A DNA stretch of 34,869 nucleotides, taken from Zetaproteobacteria bacterium (GTDB taxonomy: Bacteria > Pseudomonadota > Zetaproteobacteria > Mariprofundales > Mariprofundaceae). The notes beneath the pieces are model-generated. The model was not told the DNA's origin and made no database searches. It worked only from the letters and a program-made list of their open reading frames with translations. Made by a program: the position numbers and the translations under genes. The number at the start of each line of letters is the position of its first letter. Positions within the stretch are counted from its first letter, which is position 1. Of this stretch, positions 14,662 to 23,723 are shown piece by piece. The DNA lies in NCBI GenBank assembly GCA_003233235.1, contig QILF01000134.1, positions 1-34,869 on the forward strand, read 5' to 3'.

Positions 14662-16080
14662 TTATTGCCAATCACGGACATCAACAAAATGCCCTTTAAT
14701 GGCTGCCGCTGCGGCCATCGCCGGACTGACAAGATGGGTTCGTCCACCCATGCCCTGCCGTCCTTCAAAATTGCGATTGCTGGTCGAAGCGCAACGTTCG
14801 CCCTGCTCCAGACGGTCCGCATTCATGGCCAGACACATTGAGCAACCCGGTTCACGCCATTCAAATCCGGCAGCACGAAAAATAACGTCCAAGCCCTCTT
14901 CTTCGGCCTGTTTTTTAACCAAGCCCGAACCCGGCACGACCAGCGCCAATTTGATATTTTTTGCAAGCTTATGCCCCTTGGCCAAGGCAATCGAAACAAC
15001 ATCTGCTGCTGCACGAAAATCCTCAATCCGGCCATTCGTACAAGATCCGATAAATACCTTATCCACGGCAATGTCGGTGATTCTCGTACCCGCCTGCAAA
15101 TCCATATATGCAAACGCCCGCTGCCAACCTTCTTTCTGCACGGCATCTTTCGCATCACTCAATTCCGGCACTGAATCCGTCACCGCCAACACCATTTCCG
15201 GGCTTGTTCCCCAACTGACTTGCGGTGCAATATCAGCAGCATCGAATATCATTTCCTTATCGAATTCAGCGTCCTCATCGGAACGCAATTCACGCCACGC
15301 CGCCTCAGCCTTCTGCCAATCCTCACCCGTCGGCGAATAGGGCCGGTTTTTCACATATTCAAGCGTTGTTTCATCGACAGCCACCATGCCGCAACGCGCA
15401 CCGGCTTCGATAGTCATATTGCACAACGTCATGCGTCCTTCCATGGATAATTCACGAATCGCCGCACCGGCGAACTCGATGGCGTAACCCGTGCCACCGG
15501 CAGTGCCGATGCATCCGATAATATACAAGGCCACATCCTTGCCGGTAATGCCAACAGGCAGCGCGCCGTCAACGCGAATACGCATGCGCTTCGGTTTTTT
15601 CTGAATCAGACACTGGGTCGCCAGCACATGCTCCACTTCAGATGTGCCGATTCCCATTGCAATCGAACCGAAAGCACCATGCGTGGAAGTGTGCGAATCG
15701 CCGCAAACGACCGTCATGCCGGGCAGCGTCAGCCCCTGTTCCGGACCGACCACATGCACAATTCCCTGCCGGATATCGTCCATGCCGAATTCGGTGATAC
15801 CAAACTCACGGCAGTTCGTGTCCAGCGCCTCGACCTGCGTGCGTGACACCGGGTCGGCAATACCGTTGGCGCGATTCGTGGTCGGCACATTATGATCGGG
15901 CGTCGCCACAGCCGCAGCCACCCGCCACGGTTTACGGCCAGTCAGACGCAAGCCTTCAAATGCCTGCGGACTGGTCACTTCGTGCACCAGATGGCGATCG
16001 ATATAAAGCAGCGCCGAGCCGTCTTTACTGGCTTTAACTACGTGCTGTTCCCAGACTTTATCGAACAATGTACGAGCCAT
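14662..16080 (-). CDS. leuC: 3-isopropylmalate dehydratase large subunit
   Basis: This 472-residue aconitase-family subunit carries the [4Fe-4S] cluster of isopropylmalate isomerase. Visible signatures include [13 protein letters not shown], the first cluster cysteine in [13 protein letters not shown], and the C-x2-C pair in [11 protein letters not shown] near the C-terminus. I chose the ATG ending at 16080 ([14 protein letters not shown]) because it matches known LeuC N-termini and has GAGGTGG upstream; the open frame extends further but without family support. It is transcribed divergently from a LysR gene across a 106-base spacer that holds promoter elements and a clear palindrome. Confidence 0.97.
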   Translation of the reverse strand: MARTLFDKVWEQHVVKASKDGSALLYIDRHLVHEVTSPQAFEGLRLTGRKPWRVAAAVATPDHNVPTTNRANGIADPVSRTQVEALDTNCREFGITEFGMDDIRQGIVHVVGPEQGLTLPGMTVVCGDSHTSTHGAFGSIAMGIGTSEVEHVLATQCLIQKKPKRMRIRVDGALPVGITGKDVALYIIGCIGTAGGTGYAIEFAGAAIRELSMEGRMTLCNMTIEAGARCGMVAVDETTLEYVKNRPYSPTGEDWQKAEAAWRELRSDEDAEFDKEMIFDAADIAPQVSWGTSPEMVLAVTDSVPELSDAKDAVQKEGWQRAFAYMDLQAGTRITDIAVDKVFIGSCTNGRIEDFRAAADVVSIALAKGHKLAKNIKLALVVPGSGLVKKQAEEEGLDVIFRAAGFEWREPGCSMCLAMNADRLEQGERCASTSNRNFEGRQGMGGRTHLVSPAMAAAAAIKGHFVDVRDWQ

Positions 16081-16110
16081 ATCCACCTCGGATAATCGTT
16101 TATTTATTTT

Positions 16111-16131
16111 CATATAAATGCGGATTATATG
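16111..16131. promoter_or_regulatory. Inverted repeat in the leuC-LysR spacer, candidate LysR operator
   Basis: CATATAA-N7-TTATATG is a perfect 7+7 inverted repeat, and its ends fit the T-N11-A style of LysR binding sites. It covers the likely leuC -10 box (TATAAT on the minus strand, 16124-16129). A second, outer inverted repeat (TTTATTTATT at 16099-16108 and AATAAATAAA at 16143-16152) brackets it. Control by the adjacent LysR protein is inferred from position. Confidence 0.55.
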
Positions 16132-16132
16132 C

Positions 16133-16162
16133 TTGACAATTGAATAAATAAAAGGAAATAAT
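16133..16162 (+). promoter_or_regulatory. Sigma-70 promoter for the LysR gene
   Basis: A consensus TTGACA (16133-16138) and AATAAT (16157-16162) are 18 bases apart, ending 24 bases before the LysR ATG. They overlap the upstream part of the leuC promoter on the other strand, as expected of a divergent autoregulated LysR arrangement. Confidence 0.6.
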
Positions 16163-16186
16163 CTCCATCTATGATGAATTTTTCTC

Positions 16187-17110
16187 ATGCATATTCACCC
16201 CGTGTCTAGGCCAGCTTCTTCCCGCAACCCGTCACTCAATGCTTTACGGGCATTTGCCATCGCCGGTTCACACCGCACCCTGCATGCGGCTGCCGCCGAA
16301 CTATTCGTCACCCCTTCTGCACTCAGCCACCAGATTCGCAGACTTGAAGAGCAGCTGGGTGTAAAGCTGTTTGTGCGCAGCAGACAGGGCCTGACGCTAA
16401 CAGGAACGGGAAAAGCGCTGCACCCGAAGGTCGCCGCTGTATTCACACAACTGGAAGAAGCACTACGCATCGTTCAACCTGCAAACCATCCCGGCACACT
16501 CACGGTCAGCATGCTTTCCACCTTCGCCATGCGCTGGTTTATTCCGCGTCTGTACCGTTTTCAACAACAGTATCCAGATATAAAACTACGCATCTCAACA
16601 TCTATCGAACTTGTCGATTTTGAGCAGGAAGACGTTGATTGCGCCATCCGCTCCGGGCAGGGGGTTTGGTCGGGGACGCAAACGATACGTCTGCTCGACG
16701 AACAATTTACACCGGTATGCAGCCCGTCCCTGCCAACCCAGGATAATCCGCCGCTTAGCCGGCCTAGCGATCTGGCTGGATATACGCTTCTGCACTCAAA
16801 ACTGCGACCAGACGATTGGCAGGAATGGTTTGCGGCAGTTGGACTCAGCACCTTTACGCCACGTCGGGAGCAAGAATTTGAAACACGGAATTTTGCTATC
16901 GCAGCTGCTATTCGCGGACTCGGAGTAGCCATTATCGACCCGTTATTGGTGCAAGAGGCTCTGCAAGACGGACTGCTGATTCAGCCGTTTACCCAAGCCC
17001 TGCCAACGCGGAGTGCCTATTATCTGGTCTGGCCGACAAACCGCGAGGAAAGCAAAGAACTATCTGTTTTCAAGGTATGGCTAATCGCCGAAGCTACGGC
17101 AAACACGTAA
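16187..17110 (+). CDS. LysR-family transcriptional regulator, GcvA-like
   Basis: This 307-residue regulator has an N-terminal winged HTH ([19 protein letters not shown], then [22 protein letters not shown]) and a C-terminal periplasmic-binding-protein-like effector domain. The wording of the HTH and the [15 protein letters not shown] segment fits the GcvA branch. It is divergent from leuC and overlaps no other gene. The ATG at 16187 lacks a strong ribosome site; a GTG a few codons later is possible without loss of the domain. The likely targets are itself and leuCD, by position only; the effector is unknown. Confidence 0.92.
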   Translation: MHIHPVSRPASSRNPSLNALRAFAIAGSHRTLHAAAAELFVTPSALSHQIRRLEEQLGVKLFVRSRQGLTLTGTGKALHPKVAAVFTQLEEALRIVQPANHPGTLTVSMLSTFAMRWFIPRLYRFQQQYPDIKLRISTSIELVDFEQEDVDCAIRSGQGVWSGTQTIRLLDEQFTPVCSPSLPTQDNPPLSRPSDLAGYTLLHSKLRPDDWQEWFAAVGLSTFTPRREQEFETRNFAIAAAIRGLGVAIIDPLLVQEALQDGLLIQPFTQALPTRSAYYLVWPTNREESKELSVFKVWLIAEATANT

Positions 17111-17270
17111 TTCCGGTCTGTGCCACGCAAGCTGCGATTCAACCTGTCCCACTTCCGAAATTCACCATCTGCGGTTATCCTGCCGCCCGCTTGGGGTCAG
17201 GTCTAAATAGGCCTGATTCCGGGGAAGCGAATTCGCCTTATGCTTTAATATGGAATCGGGAGTTTTGGTT

Positions 17271-17831
17271 ATGAAACGCATGATTTTAGTATTTGGGTTA
17301 TGTTCCACTATTGGGATAACAACAGCACAAGCGATTGAAATAGAGGGTGTACACATCGCCGATAGAGTAGAAGTCGGCGGGCAATCTTTGCTGCTTAATG
17401 GGGCAAGTGTTCGCAGCAAATTCTTCTTTGATATCTATATTGGCGCACTGTATTTAGCCAATAAAACGGAATCAGCGCAAGAAGCGATCAATAGTAAAAG
17501 CAATAAGCGGGTGTTGTTGTATTTTTTATATGGTGAAGTGCCTAAGGATCGCCTGGTTAAGGGCTGGACTATTGGGTTTGAGAAAAACAGCAAAGGTCAT
17601 ATGAAAGAATTACAAGCTCGCCTCAATCACTTGAATGGTTTCTTTCAGGATATGAAAAAGGGGGATACCGTCTCTTTTGATTTTATAGATCATGGTGCAA
17701 CCATAGTGATGATGAATGATAAAGCTGTAGGGAGCATTGAAGGCGTTGACTTTCAACAAGCTCTGTTGGCAGTGTGGTTGGGTGATAATCCCGCAGATAA
17801 TGACTTGAAAGCAGGTATGTTGGGTGAATGA
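17271..17831 (+). CDS. Exported chalcone isomerase-like protein
   Basis: This 186-residue protein has a Sec signal peptide ending TAQA-IEIEG. The mature part matches the bacterial chalcone-isomerase-like domain: VGGQSLLLNGASVRSKFFF, then YIGALYLANKT, and a C-terminal helix FQQALLAVWLGDNPAD. Bacterial members are periplasmic and of uncertain biochemical role; some annotated relatives bind lipids or fatty acids. The ATG at 17271 follows a GGGAG site and precedes the signal peptide directly. The gene is somewhat AT-richer than its neighbours. It appears to be monocistronic, with a possible hairpin terminator 20 bases after the stop. Confidence 0.85.
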   Translation: MKRMILVFGLCSTIGITTAQAIEIEGVHIADRVEVGGQSLLLNGASVRSKFFFDIYIGALYLANKTESAQEAINSKSNKRVLLYFLYGEVPKDRLVKGWTIGFEKNSKGHMKELQARLNHLNGFFQDMKKGDTVSFDFIDHGATIVMMNDKAVGSIEGVDFQQALLAVWLGDNPADNDLKAGMLGE

Positions 17832-17851
17832 GTTTGACCTTTTACGGAAGG

Positions 17852-17886
17852 CCGCGAGGGGTTGGGTTTTAGTTTCGCGGGTTTTG
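17852..17886 (+). terminator. Possible terminator after the chalcone isomerase-like gene
   Basis: CCGCGA (17852-17857) pairs perfectly with TCGCGG (17875-17880) across a 17-base loop and is followed by GTTTTGGTT. The long loop and interrupted T-run make this moderate to weak. Confidence 0.35.
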
Positions 17887-17894
17887 GTTCTGGA

Positions 17895-18233
17895 TCAAGC
17901 TGCTTGTTTCTCCAGTCGGACAATCCGTCCTTCATGCCCGCCCACCTTTTCGCCTACGACACGAATATCTTCTTTGAGTTCATAGCAAAGCGAATCAACC
18001 TTGGTATCAAGCGAATCGTGCATGATCTTAATCATAGACATGGCCTCTATATGCTGATTTTGGGATGTGACCTGTACCCGGTCGATTTTTTGATCCAGAG
18101 CAGCATGGCTTTCAAGCAACAGGTCGAATTTCCCGTTCATATAGAGCCACTTGCAAAAGTCGTGAGAGGCGATTTGCAAGCGGCTCATATACTCAAAAAT
18201 AACTTCCATACGATGCCTTTCGTCGCCAGTCAT
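17895..18233 (-). CDS. Small coiled-coil protein interrupted in frame by a palindromic element
   Basis: This 112-residue protein is of unknown function. The start is the ATG ending at 18233, six bases after GGAGGAG. From about residue 32 it is a predicted coiled coil (LLLESHAALDQKIDRVQ, LDTKVDSLCYELKEDI, VGGHEGRIVRLEKQ) with Ile/Leu/Val at heptad spacing and no membrane segment. Residues 16-31 (MSRLQIASHDFCKWLY) are encoded by palindromic element C and interrupt what would otherwise read FEYMNGKFDLLLE. The insertion adds exactly 16 codons, so the frame survives. The protein may be expressed, but I cannot say it is functional. Confidence 0.65.
   Translation of the reverse strand: MTGDERHRMEVIFEYMSRLQIASHDFCKWLYMNGKFDLLLESHAALDQKIDRVQVTSQNQHIEAMSMIKIMHDSLDTKVDSLCYELKEDIRVVGEKVGGHEGRIVRLEKQAA
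18137..18191. mobile_element. Palindromic element, short copy C, with flanking direct repeats
   Basis: The ends GAGCCACTTGCAAAAGTC and TTGCAAGCGGCTC match those of elements A and B, but the interior is almost gone, leaving a 43-base hairpin (18144-18186). The direct repeat TCATATA lies at 18137-18143 and 18185-18191; repeat-to-repeat distance is 48 bases. It lies wholly inside the small coiled-coil gene and is translated in frame. It looks like an internal-deletion derivative of the longer elements. Confidence 0.85.
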
Positions 18234-18459
18234 GCATCTCCTCCCTGACCAATAAATCAAATTTGTAGCTTACGCCTCCCCTGCAAATGATGACAAGCAA
18301 CGGCAATTCAGCGCAGACTAATCAGGACTCATTCACCTGACTGATCAAGATACAAAGTCTTGTTTTGCACATTTCCCTTCTCCCTGCCCGCGCGAGGCTT
18401 CCGAAATCATCCGTCTACCGTTATCCTGCCGCTTCATCAGGTAAGCAACCGGAGGGGCA

Positions 18460-19026
18460 ATGTCCATCAAGTCAGACAAATGGATTCGCAGAATGGCCAA
18501 CGAACACGACATGATTGAGCCGTTTATCGACGGTCAAGTCAAAGAAAACGACAACGGCGGCATCGTTTCTTACGGCTTGTCATCCTACGGTTACGACGTG
18601 CGCTGTTCCGACGAATTCAAAATTTTTACCAATATCAATTCGGCCATTGTCGATCCGAAGGATTTCTGTCCGTCGTCCTTCGTCGATGTGCAATCGGATG
18701 TTTGTATTATTCCGCCCAATTCCTTCGCGTTGGCACGCACCGTTGAATATATGCGTATTCCGAGGAATGTGCTGACGATTTGCCTCGGCAAGTCCACCTA
18801 CGCGCGCTGCGGCATCATTGTGAATGTCACCCCGCTGGAGCCGGAGTGGGAAGGGCATGTGACGCTGGAATTTTCCAATACCACACCGCTACCCGCCAAA
18901 ATTTACGCCGGGGAAGGTGTGGCGCAGTTTCTGTTTCTCGAATCAGATGAAGTCTGCGAAACTTCCTACAAAGACAAAGCTGGAAAATATCAGGGCCAAA
19001 CCGGCGTCACCGTTCCCAAGTTATAA
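18460..19026 (+). CDS. dcd: dCTP deaminase
   Basis: Dcd deaminates dCTP to dUTP, the main route to dUMP and thymidylate in many Gram-negatives. This 188-residue protein has the family signatures [30 protein letters not shown], and [12 protein letters not shown] containing the catalytic Glu, with GEGVAQFLF near the end. The ATG at 18460 follows CGGAGGGG. It lies nine bases ahead of metF on the same strand; together they feed one-carbon and deoxyuridine metabolism. The 199-base spacer upstream holds no feature I can support. Confidence 0.97.
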   Translation: MSIKSDKWIRRMANEHDMIEPFIDGQVKENDNGGIVSYGLSSYGYDVRCSDEFKIFTNINSAIVDPKDFCPSSFVDVQSDVCIIPPNSFALARTVEYMRIPRNVLTICLGKSTYARCGIIVNVTPLEPEWEGHVTLEFSNTTPLPAKIYAGEGVAQFLFLESDEVCETSYKDKAGKYQGQTGVTVPKL

Positions 19027-19035
19027 GGACGATTC

Positions 19036-19899
19036 ATGAAATTATCCGACATTCTATCCAGCGCTGAAAAACCACTGATTTCGTGTGAATTTTTCCCACC
19101 GAAAACGGACAAAGGCGAAGAAAATCTCTGGCTCTGCCTCAATGAACTACGCAGCATCAACCCGGCCTACATTTCCGTCACCTACGGCGCGGGCGGCTCC
19201 ACCCAAAACCGTACCAAAGGTATCGTCACCCGCATCAAGGCGGAAACAGGCCTGTCGCCAGTGGCGCATTTAACCTGCGTCGGTGCGACCAAGGATGAAC
19301 TGGCAGCACTGCTGGCCGATTATCAGAGCGCCGGTATTGAGAATATTCTTGCCCTCAGAGGTGATGCACCGGAAGGTGTAGATCGCTTTGAGACAACATC
19401 CGGCGGCTTTTCACATGCCACCGATCTCATCGAATTTCTACGCACGCAAGGCGATTTTTCTATTGCCTGCGCCACCTATCCAGAGGGACACCCCGAATCA
19501 GAGGGCGGCGTTGCCGATGATATTCGCTACCTGAAAATGAAACAGGACAACGGCGCGGATTGCGCTGTCACCCAGTATTTTTTCGATAATGATGCTTTTT
19601 TTCACTTCCGCGAGGCTACGGATAAGGCTGGAATTACCATACCTATCATTCCGGGCATTATGCCGGTAAGCAATTTCGACCAGATCGTGCGTTTTTCAGC
19701 AATGTGTGGAGCAAGCGTCCCCGACTGGCTGCATGAAAAAATGAACCCTATCCGTGAGGATTTGGATGCCGTCAAAGCGCTCGGTATCGAGTTGGCCACC
19801 AGACAATGCGCTGAACTGCTGGAAAGCGGTGTGCCGGGTTTGCACTTTTATACGCTGAATAAATCGGCTGCAACCATTGCTATCGCGCGTAATTTATAG
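19036..19899 (+). CDS. metF: 5,10-methylenetetrahydrofolate reductase
   Basis: MetF is a FAD enzyme that reduces methylene-THF to methyl-THF, the donor for methionine synthesis. The N-terminal CEFFPPKTDKGEENLW holds the conserved Glu. Downstream come SVTYGAGGST, LALRGDAP, and the FFDND plus PIIPGIMP segments of the TIM barrel. At 287 residues it matches the bacterial single-domain length. The start follows AAGGACG. It lies between dcd and pdxB with very short gaps, suggesting one transcript through orn. Confidence 0.97.
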   Translation: MKLSDILSSAEKPLISCEFFPPKTDKGEENLWLCLNELRSINPAYISVTYGAGGSTQNRTKGIVTRIKAETGLSPVAHLTCVGATKDELAALLADYQSAGIENILALRGDAPEGVDRFETTSGGFSHATDLIEFLRTQGDFSIACATYPEGHPESEGGVADDIRYLKMKQDNGADCAVTQYFFDNDAFFHFREATDKAGITIPIIPGIMPVSNFDQIVRFSAMCGASVPDWLHEKMNPIREDLDAVKALGIELATRQCAELLESGVPGLHFYTLNKSAATIAIARNL

Positions 19900-19919
19900 G
19901 GCTTTTGAACGGGGAAATT

Positions 19920-21086
19920 TTGAAGAACCGTCTAAATATTGTTGCCGATGCGCATATCTGGGGTGTGCAATCAGCATTTTCAAATATCCCCGGCTTTGAC
20001 GTAAATCTGCGCACCTTTGAAGCTGCGGATATTATCAATTCGCTGCTGCAAGATGCCGATGTACTGATCACCCGTTCCACGACCAAGGTCAATGCCGGTC
20101 TGCTGAACGGTACACCGGTTCGTTTTGCCGCTACCGCCACCATCGGCGACGATCATTACGACAAAACATATCTTCAAACACACAACATTGCCTACGCCAA
20201 TGCCGCCGGATCTTCCACCGGATCGGTGATTGAATACATGCTCACGGTTTTTTTAACACTGCATGCGCGCGGCTTGATTCGTTTGCCGGAAACACGGCTC
20301 GGTATCATCGGCGCAGGTCGAATTGGTGGCGGATTGGCCAATATTTACCGGAAAAGTGGGGTTGATTTTATGCTCAACGATCCGCCACGAGCCAGAATCG
20401 AAGGCGGCAATGAATTTTCACCGCTGGAGGCACTGCTCGAACATGCAGATATTCTCAGCCTGCATACACCGCTTAATCGCAGTGGTGAAGATTGCAGCGT
20501 TCACCTTCTCAATGCCGAAACACTGCATCGCTTTAAGGGTCGCGGCATTATCAATGCCGGGCGCGGTGCTTGTCTGGATAATAATGCGCTCATCGACTGG
20601 CTGAATGGCGATAGTGGGCGTTTTGCGGCACTTGATTGTTGGGAAAATGAACCGGCAATCTCCGCCGCACTTCTCGCACATCCGCAAGTAGTTATCGCCA
20701 CTCCGCACATCGCCGGTCATTCACTGGATGGTAAGGCAGCCAACACACAATTCGCCCACAACGCCCTGTGCAGTTGGCTGGGCATCGCCCCTGTTTGGCA
20801 AATGCAACAGGATTTGCCACCCGATGATGCGCCATTTCAACTCGACTGCAACGCAGATGCATGGACAAACCTGCATCTGGCAGCTACGCATCTCTACCCG
20901 ATTGCCAACGATGACGCAGCATTGCGGAAAGCCGCCACCGGCAAGCAACGAATCGCAGAAATATTCGCCGATTACCGCCGCCACTACCCAACTCGCCGTG
21001 CCTGGTCGCACGCGTCGCTACAGTTGAATACAACCGACAATGCAACGATAAGACTTGCGCGGGCTATAGGCATGAAAATTGTTTAG
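19920..21086 (+). CDS. pdxB: 4-phosphoerythronate dehydrogenase
   Basis: PdxB oxidises 4-phosphoerythronate in the DXP-dependent route to vitamin B6. It is a D-2-hydroxyacid dehydrogenase: TRSTTKVNAGLL, the NAD site LGIIGAGRIGGGLAN, the catalytic INAGRG and DCWENEPA region, and ATPHIAGHSLDGK with the catalytic His. The DGK sequence after the His and the C-terminal extension are typical of PdxB rather than SerA. No ATG is available. I prefer the TTG at 19920 (GGGGA just upstream, giving LKNRLNIVAD); the TTG at 19905 is open but has a poorer site. The gene starts 20 bases after metF and ends nine bases before orn. Confidence 0.92.
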   Translation: MKNRLNIVADAHIWGVQSAFSNIPGFDVNLRTFEAADIINSLLQDADVLITRSTTKVNAGLLNGTPVRFAATATIGDDHYDKTYLQTHNIAYANAAGSSTGSVIEYMLTVFLTLHARGLIRLPETRLGIIGAGRIGGGLANIYRKSGVDFMLNDPPRARIEGGNEFSPLEALLEHADILSLHTPLNRSGEDCSVHLLNAETLHRFKGRGIINAGRGACLDNNALIDWLNGDSGRFAALDCWENEPAISAALLAHPQVVIATPHIAGHSLDGKAANTQFAHNALCSWLGIAPVWQMQQDLPPDDAPFQLDCNADAWTNLHLAATHLYPIANDDAALRKAATGKQRIAEIFADYRRHYPTRRAWSHASLQLNTTDNATIRLARAIGMKIV

Positions 21087-21095
21087 ACTACGCCC

Positions 21096-21653
21096 ATGAG
21101 CGGGTTGAGAAACAACAAGAAATATCTGGTATGGATGGATTTGGAGATGACCGGGCTTGATCCCGAGCACGACACAATCCTCGAAATCGCCACCATTATC
21201 ACCGATGGCGAACTGAGCACGATTGCCGAGGGGCCGATCCTGGTCATTCACCACGATAAACCGGCACTTGATGCAATGAATGAATGGTGTATCCGCCAGC
21301 ACAGCGCATCCGGGCTAACACAGCGTGTGTTGGATTCGATCACGACACTGGCAGAAGCTGAAGCCGAAACGATTAAATTCATTCAGAAATATGTGCCGGA
21401 GCGCGGTTCACCGCTATGCGGTAATTCCATCCATCAGGATCGGCGTTTTCTTGTCCGCTACATGCCGAAAATTGAAGCATGGCTGCACTACCGTAACGTT
21501 GATGTCAGCAGCATCAAGGAACTGGCCTGTCGCTGGTATCCTGATTTCAAATCACCAGCCAAGAGTGGCACACATCTGGCGATGGACGACATCCGCGAAT
21601 CCATCACCGAACTGCAATACTACCGTCAGCATTTCTTTGTAAAACCGAAATAA
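21096..21653 (+). CDS. orn: Oligoribonuclease
   Basis: Orn is the DEDDh 3'-5' exonuclease that degrades dinucleotides such as pGpG, and it is often essential in gammaproteobacteria. This 185-residue protein has all the active-site blocks: MDLEMTGLD, then CGNSIHQDRRFL, and HLAMDDIRESI with the catalytic His and Asp. Its presence implies nanoRNA and cyclic-di-GMP turnover of the proteobacterial type. It is the last gene of the dcd-metF-pdxB-orn run; I see no clear terminator immediately after it. Confidence 0.96.
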   Translation: MSGLRNNKKYLVWMDLEMTGLDPEHDTILEIATIITDGELSTIAEGPILVIHHDKPALDAMNEWCIRQHSASGLTQRVLDSITTLAEAEAETIKFIQKYVPERGSPLCGNSIHQDRRFLVRYMPKIEAWLHYRNVDVSSIKELACRWYPDFKSPAKSGTHLAMDDIRESITELQYYRQHFFVKPK

Positions 21654-21758
21654 CATCCCTGTCTATCCATGGCCTCCTGAACCGCTGTACTGGCGAATAA
21701 TCCTCTTTTGAACTACACTGAGAGTGTGGTTTCGGGTTTTGTAAAAAAGGAGGATACG

Positions 21759-21971
21759 ATGTTTCTTAAAGATAAGAAAAGCGGCGATCTCGTCGAAGTA
21801 CTTAATCCCAAGGAAATGTTCGACCCTGCATCAGCCACCATGCAAGTGCGTTTCCAAGCGGGCGAGGAAGTGGGTGAACCGATAGATGTGAATAAAGCAG
21901 GGCTTTCTTTTCCATCCGGCGAATCGCTGCCTAAATGCTGGCTGGATACGCACTACCGTGTAAAATTCTAG
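21759..21971 (+). CDS. Small conserved-looking protein of unknown function
   Basis: This 70-residue protein starts at ATG 21759, preceded by AAAGGAGG with ideal spacing, so it is very likely translated. It opens MFLKDKKSGDLVEVLN, contains MQVRFQAGEEVGEP in the middle and ends SLPKCWLDTHYRVKF. Similar short proteins in other proteobacteria have been given a loose acetyltransferase label, but it is far too short for that fold and I assign no function. It has no signal peptide or membrane segment. A terminator-like hairpin follows the stop, so it is probably transcribed alone. Confidence 0.75.
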   Translation: MFLKDKKSGDLVEVLNPKEMFDPASATMQVRFQAGEEVGEPIDVNKAGLSFPSGESLPKCWLDTHYRVKF

Positions 21972-21988
21972 TCGGACACTGCTTATTT

Positions 21989-22019
21989 CCACCCCTTCCA
22001 CGTGAACAGGGCGGTTTTG
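21989..22019 (+). terminator. Terminator after the small 70-residue protein gene
   Basis: CCACCCCT (21989-21996) can pair with AGGGCGG (22008-22014), with one mismatch and one bulge, and the stem is followed by TTTTGT. It lies 17 bases after the stop codon. Confidence 0.45.
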
Positions 22020-22123
22020 TATATTTCGGTTTTTTACAATAAGGCGTCCGCCGGGCGGTAAGCAATTGGGGCTTGCATCCGCAAGCTATTCTCCCATAAT
22101 CCGCGCTTCCGAAAGTAGCGCAT

Positions 22124-22199
<76 letters not shown>

Positions 22200-22327
22200 T
22201 TTTCCCAATATTTCTTACAACTTGATCTACAAGTAAAAAATCGTTTAATGGCAATTGTAATGCGCAAAAAGCGTGATAGTACCCGTCTATAGTGTACCTG
22301 CCGTTCGTTGGTGCACTTAAACGGGCA

Positions 22328-22358
22328 TTGTATTTTTCATTAAATTTACGGCTAGAAT
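22328..22358 (+). promoter_or_regulatory. Possible promoter immediately ahead of gloB
   Basis: TTGTAT (22328-22333) and TAGAAT (22353-22358) are separated by 19 bases. The -10-like box ends only six bases before the gloB ATG, so a transcript from here would start at or next to the start codon. The wide spacing makes this tentative. Confidence 0.3.
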
Positions 22359-22364
22359 GGGCCT

Positions 22365-23171
22365 ATGTGGTCGTATCAACATCAGAGATTTACCGTTCAC
22401 CAGCTTGCAGCGCTTGCGGATAATTATATCTATCTGATTGATACAGGTGCAGCACTGGCCTGTGTGGACCCTGCTGAGGCAGCTCCGGTTATTTCCGCTT
22501 GTGCCGAACTTGCCCGGCCATTAACCCACATCCTCAACACCCATCATCACTGGGACCACACAGGAGGAAATCTGGAACTGAAAACACGATTCGGCTGTAC
22601 CATCGTCGGAGCTGCACACGATGCCGCACGTATTCCCGGTATTGATAAGAAAATCAGTGAGGGTGACGATCTGCAGTTGGATAAACAGCACGTTTCCGTG
22701 CTTGATATTCCCGGCCATACCAGCGGCCACATCGCCTTTGTACTCGCCGGGGAAAAAAACAATGCGCTATTTTGTGGTGATACGTTGTTTGGTGCCGGCT
22801 GCGGTCGGCTGTTCGAGGGGACACCGGAGCAAATGTGGCAGAGCCTTGAAAAACTGATTCGCCTGGATACTGAGAATAAAACTGATACAGACTTCTACTG
22901 CGCCCATGAATACACGTTGAGCAATCTGGAGTTCTGCCTTAAAAAGGTTTCAAAACATACACCTGTCAATGAATATTATGCGTGGTCGTTAACCAGACGA
23001 AACAAACAGCTTCCAACCATTCCCGGCACCCTAAAGCGTGAAATACAATGCAATCCGATGCTGCTTCCGGCACAAGCTGATTTCTGCAAAACCTACGCCG
23101 CCGAACATACCATTGCCGACGATGCCGTTAGCGTCTTCACGCACATCCGCGAAGCGCGCAATCACTGGTAA
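22365..23171 (+). CDS. gloB: Hydroxyacylglutathione hydrolase (glyoxalase II)
   Basis: This 268-residue metallo-beta-lactamase-fold enzyme hydrolyses S-lactoylglutathione to lactate and glutathione. The metal motif is exact (NTHHHWDHTGG); further ligands lie in IPGHTSGHIAF, FCGDTLFGAGCGR and CAHEYTLSN. The C-terminal ~85 residues form the glyoxalase II substrate domain (NPML and preceding helix). There is no ribosome site before the ATG. It is followed 31 bases later by gloA, so the two methylglyoxal detoxification steps are encoded together. Confidence 0.95.
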   Translation: MWSYQHQRFTVHQLAALADNYIYLIDTGAALACVDPAEAAPVISACAELARPLTHILNTHHHWDHTGGNLELKTRFGCTIVGAAHDAARIPGIDKKISEGDDLQLDKQHVSVLDIPGHTSGHIAFVLAGEKNNALFCGDTLFGAGCGRLFEGTPEQMWQSLEKLIRLDTENKTDTDFYCAHEYTLSNLEFCLKKVSKHTPVNEYYAWSLTRRNKQLPTIPGTLKREIQCNPMLLPAQADFCKTYAAEHTIADDAVSVFTHIREARNHW

Positions 23172-23202
23172 TGCCTCATCGGCAAGCCCAAAGGAGAAAA
23201 CC

Positions 23203-23583
23203 ATGAGACTGCTTCACAGCATGCTCCGCGTCGGCAATCTGGATCAATCGCTGGCTTTTTACACCGGAATTATGGGCATGCGCCTGTTGCGTCGGAAGGA
23301 CTACCCCGGAGGTCGCTTTACGCTGGCATTTGTCGGCTACTGCGAAGAAAGCGAAGGCAGCGTTATCGAACTCACCCACAACTGGGATAGCAGCGAATAT
23401 ACGCTTGGCAATGCCTTCGGACATATCGCCATCGGCGTTGACGACATTTATAAGGTTTGTCAACGCATTCGGCAAAGCGGCGGCAACGTCATCCGTGAGC
23501 CCGGCCCGATGCGACACGGCAGCACCATCATCGCTTTCATCGAAGATCCGGACGGCTATAAAATCGAACTTATTCAGCACTGA
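23203..23583 (+). CDS. gloA: Lactoylglutathione lyase (glyoxalase I)
   Basis: This 126-residue enzyme isomerises the methylglyoxal-glutathione hemithioacetal to S-lactoylglutathione. It has two beta-alpha-beta-beta-beta modules. Metal ligands expected for the nickel-type enzyme are visible: His in MRLLHSM, Glu in VIELTHNW, His in FGHIAIGVDD and Glu in YKIELIQ. The ATG at 23203 follows AAAGGAG. It pairs with gloB just upstream. A 12-bp hairpin lies downstream, but its T-run serves the converging act operon rather than this gene. Confidence 0.96.
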   Translation: MRLLHSMLRVGNLDQSLAFYTGIMGMRLLRRKDYPGGRFTLAFVGYCEESEGSVIELTHNWDSSEYTLGNAFGHIAIGVDDIYKVCQRIRQSGGNVIREPGPMRHGSTIIAFIEDPDGYKIELIQH

Positions 23584-23666
23584 TAAGCATACCACGAACG
23601 ATGCTTCCCTGCTTTGGCCTGAGGTCTCTGAGGCGGCAGACACAAAGAAACAGTGCGCGTCACGCC

Positions 23667-23700
23667 AAAAAAATCGGGCGCAGGATTACCTGCGCCCGAT
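23667..23700 (-). terminator. Strong Rho-independent terminator of the act operon
   Basis: ATCGGGCGCAGG (23673-23684) and CCTGCGCCCGAT (23689-23700) form a perfect 12-bp stem with a four-base loop. On the minus strand the stem runs into seven T. It lies 24 bases after the actF stop. Confidence 0.92.
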
Positions 23701-23723
23701 GAATAGATCAGTTATTGATAATG

